Origin: Dioscorea cayenensis subsp. rotundata
Taxonomy: Eukaryota > Streptophyta > Magnoliopsida > Dioscoreales > Dioscoreaceae
NCBI RefSeq assembly: GCF_009730915.1
Contig: NC_052489.1
Span: 27,583,916 to 27,647,915, forward strand
Length of the DNA: 64,000 nucleotides
Reading direction: 5' to 3'
The notes below the pieces were generated by a model. That model saw only the letters and a list, made by a program, of their open reading frames with translations. It was not told the DNA's origin and made no database searches. Below, one piece after another: positions 56,938 to 64,000 of this stretch. Each line of letters opens with the position of its first letter. Positions within the stretch are counted from its first letter, which is position 1. The position numbers and the translations under genes were made by a program.

Positions 56938-59916
56938 TCAACTAGAAGAAAGCAATGCTTCTTCAATCCTCCTTATGACAATGCTAAGGCTATGACCGCT
57001 CTCTAAGGCTTTAACAGCAGCTTTATGTGCTTGTTTATGCCATTTTAGAAGATTGTAGGACTGAAGAACTGACCACCTCGCCTGATTCGACATCTGCTAT
57101 ATTAAACATAAAAAGAAAATGAAATGTTAGTTGGGCATGAATAGTGCCCATGGAGACGTGTTTAGGTGGATCAGACATGGACCTCTGCAACAGATAATGG
57201 AGGTTGTAACAGAAGACAGATACTTCGGAATAAATTTTCATCATTTTCTCCACCTTCGGCCTCTCCATAAACAAGAGCCTCAGCTGCAATTCCAGCAAAA
57301 AGTACGATGCAGTACCTATGTATTGCACTATTAACATATCAGTTATCAACCAAAGCTTATACAGTAGTCTAAGAAGATCCATATCTCCAGTTCTCCATTG
57401 CACAATCTAGACACCTATTGTCATACAAGTAGATCATACAAGCAATTGCAATATACCTGTCAAAAGCTGTACCACTAAGACGGCCCTCGGCAAGTTCATT
57501 CTCCAACTTCTCATCCCAAAACTGTGTTCCAGCCTGTACAAGAAAAAAAGGTTAGTTAATTCCTTGCACACTAACTCTGAATGAAGCCTTTAAAAGGCCA
57601 AACCCAAATTACCTTGGCTGGATACACAACAGTGTTGTAATAATAAATATATTTTATAACTTCACAAATATCGGTCTAATATGTAGCTACTCTCACGCCG
57701 ATGAAATAATAATGACTGGTCAATGTAAGGGAAAAAGGCCTTTATCTTGCTTTGTCAGTAATTTGACCCATATGTACTGCCTCACTTGCTAATAGCAAGT
57801 GAGATAATCAACTGTCAAATAGTAAATAGTATGTGATCAAATTATATTAGGCTATGGCCAAAGCATTCATCAGAACTCACAAGCACGGGCTGATATTAGG
57901 CATGGACTGGTATGGCAAGATCACTAAACCACATCAATACTATTCAATGTATTCATAAACATAATGGGGAAAATACATAACCTGGCCCTGAATGCCCATC
58001 TGCATCGCCACAATTGGATCCAATATAACACCGCGTATTGGGCAACCCATTAGATATGCTGCAAATGCATGTGATGGGATAAAATCAGTTTAAATATAAT
58101 TCTACATGTGCTTTGATGTTTATATTCAACAAGATGAAATTAATTCAGAGAAGAAGTAAGAAGTTAGGAATTTGGTTAATAAAGTTTTAATTTAGTTAGA
58201 GCCTTAAAAAAAAATAAAGAAATAGTTAAATCTAGTTAGAGATGCTACCAGTGAGAAGATGCCCAGCTTCATGGACAAGCACTCGTCTTCTGTAAGGAGG
58301 CCAAATACATGAAATTTGAGCAAGACAACTACCACCAAGAAAAATTGCATCTACTGTTGCTAATGTTAATATGACTGCCAAATTAGGTCGGATGTCTATT
58401 CCTTGAGAAAGCAGAAAAGATACACCTCCAAGGAATGCAATCAGTACGGCCCTAGAGCTTCCAGAAAGACCCCACTTCTCTGGAGACAGCTTAGATGCTG
58501 AAGGAAATCATATGAATCAGTTAGTGGTGAAATACAACAAATACCAAGAGCGAAAATTTCTGATTGAAGTCTTGTGGATATAACTAGTGAAAACTATATA
58601 ATCATAATGCCATCGAATTAGCGAAAATAATCATGTGTGCAAGGAAAAGCATGCAAACTGCTGGTCTTACAATTGTAAGCCACAAATACAAAGCTTCCAA
58701 AGTAGAATAGGAAACAAAAATAATAAAGAGCCATGAAAAACCATACCTTCCAAACCAGTTGATTTTTTCAAAACAGTTGGAGTGACATTTCTTGTTCCAT
58801 CTATCACTGCAATAAAAACAGGTATAAAAAAAATTAATATTTCAAAGCTAAAACAAGCATACCACAAAATCGAGATCATATAATAAGGATTTCAGATTAA
58901 AGGAAAAAACCAAAAAAGCAGTTACATATGAATGCCAGCAACATGGTTTTACATATTCCAGATTGAATGAAAAACTAAAATGACAGTACCATATGAATGC
59001 CAGCAACATGAGTTTACATGAACTATTTTGCAAAATTGAATCCAATTTACAATAGATAATATTCAACAAAAGTCTTATGACATGATATTCACGGTAGGTT
59101 TTCTTTGTTCTAAATGCATGCATGCCAGGCATTCGAGATAAAAGTTCATGGCCAACCAAAACATGAACATAGCAAACTGTCTAAATGGTATTTTGCCGCA
59201 TGAGAAATCAAAGCAAAGGAACACATGAAACTACTTTGGAAGATGAACTTATACAGGGTAAATATATAAAGAAGCAAAATGAGAGGAGCCATTGCTCATC
59301 ACTGATCAAATCAGAACACATTATAAAGAAAAGCTAGAATGGAAAGTGCACACCTTGACATTCATCGTAATAATAAGAGAAGTATACCCTTCAAATGAAC
59401 AATTTTGCAGGAAACCAACCAAGCATACACTAATTAAGGGTTTATAAGTATACTGAAAAAGTCGACCTCTTTTCAGGAAAAAATATCAAAGCAACATCTC
59501 AACAAAGAAAAGAAACCAGTACCAATGTTCTTGCATTTGCCAAAATTGGGCAAGAATCCACGATCCTGGAGGAAAGAATAAGCACTCCCAACAAGCCTCA
59601 TATCATCCGCATTCAAGCAGGTGTCGAGCACCTCCCAATCCCTCTCCGATCCAGCAAACCCCGGCGAGTAAGTAGTGACCGAATTCACAGATGAAGGACG
59701 AGAAGGAGAAGGAGAAGATTGGAGCTGGAGTGCTTCCATGGATTTCAAAAAACGTAGAGCCCGAGCAAGGTCCTTATCTCGTACGGCGTCCTCATACTCG
59801 CGCCATTCCTTTAGGGCTTTGATGATAGGCTTCCATTGCCTTCTTTTGACGGAACTCTTGGGAATTGGGGACGAAGAGAGGGCCAAAGATAGAGGTGAAA
59901 AGCAAGACGAAGCCAT
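56938..59916 (-). CDS. M41-type (FtsH-like) peptidase domain membrane protein, chloroplast
   Basis: Seven exons (59523-59916, 58747-58806, 58249-58497, 57982-58058, 57457-57533, 57183-57315, 56938-57093) encode 381 residues. A Ser-rich transit peptide is followed by a charged region (WKPIIKALKEWREYEDAVRD), two membrane segments (AVLIAFLGGVSFLLSQGI and LAVILTLATVDAIFLGGSCL), then a peptidase M41-like part with the zinc motif HEAGH in VLVHEAGHLLTAYLMGCPIR, and FDRYCIVLFAGIAAEALVYG. The AAA ATPase module of true FtsH is absent. I recall this as a conserved plant chloroplast family of unknown substrate. HExxH is intact, so proteolytic activity is possible. The start is the MASSCFSPLSLALSS methionine; an in-frame ATG 38 codons upstream lies in a repeat-like leader. 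Confidence 0.9.
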
Positions 59917-60030
59917 TGATGGAGAGCGCGCGAGAGCGAGACAGAGAGAGGGAGAAGGGGAGGGGCTAAGGGAACCAAGATAGAGAAACAGAGTTGTCAC
60001 ATTTTTCACACAAGCCCATATATATTGCAT

Positions 60031-60883
60031 ATTTATATATATATATATATATATATATTTTTTTCATTGATATCCCTATAAGATATCATAATTTTAAGAA
60101 ACCATTCATTTTTTACTCATCCGTTTCATATTAATTATTACATTTGAGCTTTATGGCTCTCATTAAAAATTTTTAAAATATAAAATAAAAAATTATGATA
60201 ATATATTTTTATTTTTGTTAGAGTTATTTATTTTTATTAATAGGCATATTTTTTCTAAACTACAAGTATGGCAAAATTAAGGAAAAAAGATAATTAATAT
60301 TTATAGAACTCTTAAATGTGACATATAATTTTAAAAATTTATAAATATAAAAATTAATATAAAATAGAGGGAGTATGTGTTTCAGCCATTTTTAGATGTT
60401 TTTCATACTTCAAATAATAAAATTGATTAATATTTTAAAATTATAAATGCTTTTCATATAAAAAATGGAAAAAAAAACATCATATAATAAACAAAACAAT
60501 AAACAAAACAACAAATGAAGTTGCCACCTATTTGTAAAATTAACTAAAAACTTAGTATAATTTATCATATCAAACAATCAAATTAAATATTTTAGAGGTA
60601 AAATCATCATTTTTCTTTGATTATTGCCACACTTACAAAAAGAAGTCACGAGGTCAAATGAAGAAATTTTGAAGAACATATATATTTTTATTTTTTTAAA
60701 CATTTTATTGTTCAAAAGGCCAAATTTAAAAAAAAAAAAATCTAAACTTTCCATAAAAATATATATTTTTTTAAAGACAAAAATCCAAATGCTCTAAAGT
60801 CACAAATAAATCAAAAGATTCATGGGGTTGTCTATGCAAAAATCCTTTTATATTTAATTTTCATAAAACTAATTTTTAAAGTG
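60031..60883. other. AT-rich intergenic stretch
   Basis: Contains an (AT)n run at about 60032-60058 in the M41-like gene promoter and otherwise poly-A/T-rich DNA. No gene recognised. Confidence 0.5.
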
Positions 60884-61554
60884 GAAATTGCCAAAAAAAC
60901 CCTACAACTTTGCCAAATTGCCAAACAAACCCCCATAGTTTGAATGCCCAAAAACCCCTTCCTTTTCAACTCCACGATTTTTGAAACCCCAAAAGTACGT
61001 ATCGGCATTAAACGGAGTGTATTTAAAATTTTATGAATGAAAATGCCCTGACGGGAAGTCGTAGGGCTGCACCCATTTCGCGTGTGAGAGGAAGTGGGTG
61101 GGTTTTTCTTAGGCATTACAATTGCTTGTCTTCTCTCAACTCGCGACTCAGCTCAACTCGCGTCTCCAGCTCTTCTCTTCCCACGCGACTCTTCCCTTTC
61201 CACCGGCTCTCAAGAAGAAGTCCCGTGCAAGTATTCGACGATTTCGTCACTTTGCGATCTAAGGTATTCATTATGGTTTTTTTGTTAACTATTACATTAC
61301 GAAGAGACATTTTTCGGTTTTGGTTTGTGATTTTTGTTTTTGTTGGAAGACATTGAAGCTTTCGGGGGATTAATCAATTTGAGGGTTTTGTTAGTCTCGA
61401 GGGAGATGTCTCGGATAGGGTTTTTGTTTTGTTTTACATTTTCAAATCCGTGATATCTGATCGAAATAGTTTTCCGATTGTTGTGCTTTGTGTAATGTTT
61501 ATAATCTACGTTTACCCTTTCAGTTGATATGGTTGCGATTGTAAAAAAATGAGG

Positions 61555-61722
61555 TCTCCGTTTAAACAATGAGCTTTCTGGTTTAAGTTAGTTACGTCTC
61601 CGTTTAATTATTTGTATCTCTGCTTTAATAGTGTACGTCATCTGCTTAAAAAAATGATATCGGTGTTTAAGAGCCGAGTGTTAACCGTTTAACAAATTAC
61701 ATTTCCGCTTAACAATGTCGTT
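61555..61722. repeat. 21-bp GTTTAA repeat array, intron 1
   Basis: The TTTAA (or CTTAA) core begins at 61561, 61582, 61603, 61624, 61645, 61666, 61688 and 61708: eight units at a 21-bp period, one slip of 1 bp. A typical unit is TCTCCGTTTAATTATTTGTA. Only the CCGTTTAA part is well kept; the rest drifts. Confidence 0.9.
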
Positions 61723-61740
61723 TGTTATTGTCGCGAGCTT

Positions 61741-62561
61741 GTGATTATGGCGGTCAATCTAGTTAATGGGCGATGCTACTCGACACCCGAGTAGTGGAGA
61801 CCGCTGGGTCGAATTGAAAGTTCACATGATCCCTCGACACTCGGGAGATCATCCGAAGGACACCGTTCACGACAGTTTCATCGAGTTGGAAGCTGTATAC
61901 CAAGAGCGGGCCCTTCTTGACTCTCTATTGCAGAGATACGATAACCGCACCAATAAATTCAGGATCGGGGAAAGCATGCCGACTTTCGAGGGCTGAAGAT
62001 GTGGCAATCGTTCTTGGCTCGCGTTGCGATGGGGAGGCAGTCGTGTTTCAGAAGAAGAAAACACGGTCAACTTTCGAAGAGAGGTATTTATCGAAGACGT
62101 ACGAGAGACACGAGACTCCATCGGAGCACTCTTCGACGAACTCGTTGGGACGGAGGGAGAAGAGGAGAATTTTGCCAAACTATCGATGGTGTACCTCACG
62201 GTACAATCCTCTTCCCAAATACCTCCCTCGCTTTCGGTTCCTAACCGGATCGTTGATTATGTCGATGATCTACCGGAATGGGGCGCTACGCATGGGCGCA
62301 AGCGGCACTGAGTGGCTTATGGAGGACATACCACAAGCCGCTACCCGAGTGCAATCTAGATGCTGCGGGGAAGAAGACCAACACGGGTATGTTAAGGGTT
62401 GCACGGTGGCGCTTAACATCCGGGTTTTATGAGTCGACGAGGAACCGGAAAGAAAGTCCGTTTCACGAAGATCCCAAGGATCGTTTGTCTACGGTGAAAA
62501 ATACTTACCGGGAAGCAAGCGACTGATAGAGACGAGTTTGTCATCTCTCGAAGGAAAAGAG
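61741..62561 (+). pseudogene. plant mobile domain/DUF1985-like coding block, frameshifted
   Basis: Homology-like segments are scattered over all three forward frames: FIELEAVYQERALLDSLLQR and NKFRIGESMPTFEG (frame of 61766), RAEDVAIVLGSRCDGEAVVF and EWLMEDIPQAATRVQ (frame of 61917), and EVFIEDVRETRDSIGALFDE, NFAKLSMVYL and VDYVDDLPEW (frame of 62024). The motif order, LT.EDVA.ILGL..DG.. then a V.FDELV..EG segment and VDDL...Y.W, is that of plant mobile domain/DUF1985-type proteins carried by transposons; this is from memory. At least three frame changes make it a pseudogene as written. It ends at SSLEGKE|GTAATA, a good donor at 62562. Confidence 0.6.
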
Positions 62562-62598
62562 GTAATAATTCAAAAATATTTTTGTTTTAGCGTAGGCG

Positions 62599-62805
62599 TT
62601 AACGTTTAACCATATCATTTACTGCTTTAACTTTATTCATCTATCGTTTAACATTATAACTTACCGCTTTAACTTTGTTCGACTACCGTTTAAACTTTTT
62701 AGTTTAATGTTTAATTTGTTTGTTCTTATGCTTTAACACAATAGGTTATAACGTTTAAATATACTGAAAGTTACATGTGTAAATATAGTTTTTAATTGTT
62801 TAAAC
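62599..62805. repeat. 21-bp GTTTAA repeat array, intron 2
   Basis: TTTA cores at 62605, 62626, 62647, 62668, 62689 and 62710 are exactly 21 bp apart, followed by 62732 and 62754 (22 bp steps) and weaker copies to about 62805. A typical unit is TTACCGCTTTAACTTTGTTC. Confidence 0.9.
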
Positions 62806-62845
62806 TAAATAATTTCGCTAAGATTGTTTGCTTTACACATGCTAG

Positions 62846-63879
62846 TTTCTCGATCTGGTTCCGTGAATCTTGATGAAGAAGTATTTGTTCAGACGACCGT
62901 CGGTCGGATGCTATTGCTCCCGGAACCGCTTGCTCGAAAGCGAGATGAAAGGGCGACCTCTTCCTTGCGCTGCCGGACGCCGTTCTCCGCTTCGGGCCAA
63001 AAGCGCAGTCGTCCGAGGCGAGAGCCCTCCCACCCCGCCCGACCGTGGCTTCCCCCGACCGTGTCGGCCCCGACGTGGCGGCTCACGCGGCAGCTAGGCG
63101 AGGATGTCACTGCAACTCTCATGCGAGGCTTGCAGTTTTTGATGATCGGAGTTCCCTCGGCATTGTCGCTCGGTGGAGGCATTGGAAGGCGGTCACGATC
63201 GCGATCGATGCGCCTTCCCTTCAAACAAATGAAGCACCCGGGGACGGATACGCCCGTCGGAGTTCGACGAGCGAGGACATCATCGGGGTGACCCTTGAAG
63301 ACGGCCTCATTCAAGAAGCTTGCAAAAAGAGGAAAACAATAATGCCTCCGTCTCCACCGCGTGCGGTGACGATGAAATAATAAGCGGCACCATCGGCGGC
63401 GAGCACCATCGGCGGTGATGTTGTTAGCGTTGATGACATGCCCATCACGGTGAGGAGATTGAAGATGGCGCCCGAGTTTGCGCGGTGGAAAAAGATCGTC
63501 GACTACATTGTTGACGACATCATGCATCTGAGTGGAGCCGGGCCGACCGATGCTGGGCATCAAAGATGGACACAATCCATGAAGAAGAACAACCGAGACA
63601 ACGTTGTGTCTCGCGTTGATCTTTCGCTGCGTGGAATTCACCGTGGAACCAGCGGTCGACCGTGCTGCATCGAGGCGATACAATCCCACAAGAACAAGAA
63701 GCATGTAAGGAAGTGTCTCCCGTTGATCTTTGCCGTCGTGCCCCATTAAAGGAAGCGATAAAAAGTAGAAGAACTTGGGAAAGTCTTCATTCAAGAAGAA
63801 AAAAATACGTTGCCGATCGCGCCTCAATAAGTACGAGCGAGGAGTTGATAAGGATCTTCCTCAACTGCCCTATGGACAA
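62846..63879 (+). pseudogene. second GC-rich coding-like block of the transposon gene
   Basis: Flanked by an acceptor-like ACATGCTAG at 62845 and a strong donor GGACAA|GTAAGT at 63880, it behaves as an exon. GC-rich and CG-rich, with open stretches in several frames. Recognisable prose-like protein includes VSVDDMPITVRRLKMAPEFA followed by RWKKIVDYIVDDIM (63420-63520). I do not recognise a catalytic domain; a Ulp1-type protease would be expected further on in such elements. The 312-codon minus-strand frame across it is a product of composition. Confidence 0.45.
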
Positions 63880-63899
63880 GTAAGTTTGAAGTTTTTATG

Positions 63900-64000
63900 A
63901 TATTGTTTAAACTGTTTTAGTTACCATTTAAGTAGGAGCGTTAACGTTTAAAATTTACAGATAACATTTAACTTATAAGTGATACCCTTTAAATATTACC
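63900..64000. repeat. 21-bp GTTTAA repeat array, intron 3 (cut by window end)
   Basis: TTTA cores at 63906, 63927, 63947, 63967 and 63988, steps of 20-21 bp. Same unit type as in the two arrays upstream (GTTACCATTTAAGTAGGAGC, CGTTAACGTTTAAAATTTAC). Confidence 0.85.

Larger units (their letters stand above)
60884..64000 (+). mobile_element. left part of a transposon carrying a plant-mobile-domain-like gene (incomplete)
   Basis: At 60884 the sequence changes to GGAAATTGCCAAAAAAACCC and GCCAAATTGCCAAACAAACC, a style I associate with ends of Mutator-type elements with protease/DUF1985-type cargo. A 5' leader (61030-61264) ends in the donor ATCTAAG|GTATTC, and GC-rich coding-like blocks follow at 61741-62561 and 62846-63879. 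Composition and CG content differ strongly from the host genes nearby. The right end is outside the window, so the TIR pair and target duplication cannot be checked. Confidence 0.5.

Noticed and set aside
62889-63827. 312-codon minus-strand frame
   Set aside because: Opposite to the exon-like block with forward splice signals; Arg/Gly-rich composition from CG-rich DNA, no recognisable domain.

Overview
This window is nuclear DNA from a flowering plant. The evidence is spliced genes with GT-AG introns of plant families (NAL1-type protease, PP2 lectin, DCD-domain protein, TIGR01589-domain protein, IMPL1, glycine cleavage H protein, PPR protein), a canonical plant miR167 hairpin, very AT-rich intergenic DNA full of (AT)n and (CT)n microsatellites, and plant transposons (Mutator-like, Harbinger-like MITE, L1-type LINE, tRNA-derived SINEs, a TRIM). 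The closest protein I can recall for the NAL1-like gene is rice NAL1, so a low-GC monocot is plausible, but this is inference and I cannot name the species.

Layout. 1-1.4 kb: 5' part of an FKBP16-1-type thylakoid-lumen immunophilin (minus, cut by the window edge). 1.46 kb: tRNA-Lys(UUU). 2.4-3.2 kb: PP2-type lectin. 4.5-5.3 kb: tandem CCCH zinc-finger protein. 5.5-6.1 kb: antisense LINE 3' end. 7.05-12.95 kb: a 5.9-kb Mutator-like element with long inverted repeats and a perfect 9-bp target duplication; it carries a FAR1-type transposase relic, a spliced gene-like tail and GC-rich subterminal repeats. 13.16-13.63 kb: a small TRIM. 14.2-16.2 kb: TIGR01589-domain gene (minus), with a duplicated and partly triplicated 5' leader region to 19.5 kb. 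19.6-23.8 kb: ten-exon IMPL1 (minus). 25.9-26.4 kb: small CYSTM protein. 30.5-30.7 kb: MIR167. 34.7-39.7 kb: NAL1-like serine protease (minus). 41-45.3 kb: DCD-domain gene (minus) with an in-frame stop between the DCD domain and a long intact C-terminal frame. 47.9-50.9 kb: PPR protein. 51.2-53.3 kb: Harbinger-like MITE built on a minisatellite, followed by a palindromic AT satellite. 54.9-56.3 kb: glycine cleavage H protein. 56.9-59.9 kb: M41-type peptidase-like membrane protein (minus). 60.9-64 kb: start of a GC-rich, decayed transposon-associated gene whose three introns all carry the same 21-bp GTTTAA repeat.

The genes are independent housekeeping and regulatory loci, not a pathway cluster. 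Chloroplast and mitochondrial proteins (FKBP16-1-like, IMPL1, M41-like, H protein) are interspersed with regulators (MIR167, NAL1-like, CCCH, DCD). Introns were placed by eye from GT/AG sites, reading-frame phase and family conservation; all models below close in frame. The most unusual things seen are the intron-borne 21-bp periodic arrays at the right end, the complex Mutator-like element, the split DCD reading frame, two GC-AG introns, and the replicated leader of the TIGR01589 gene.
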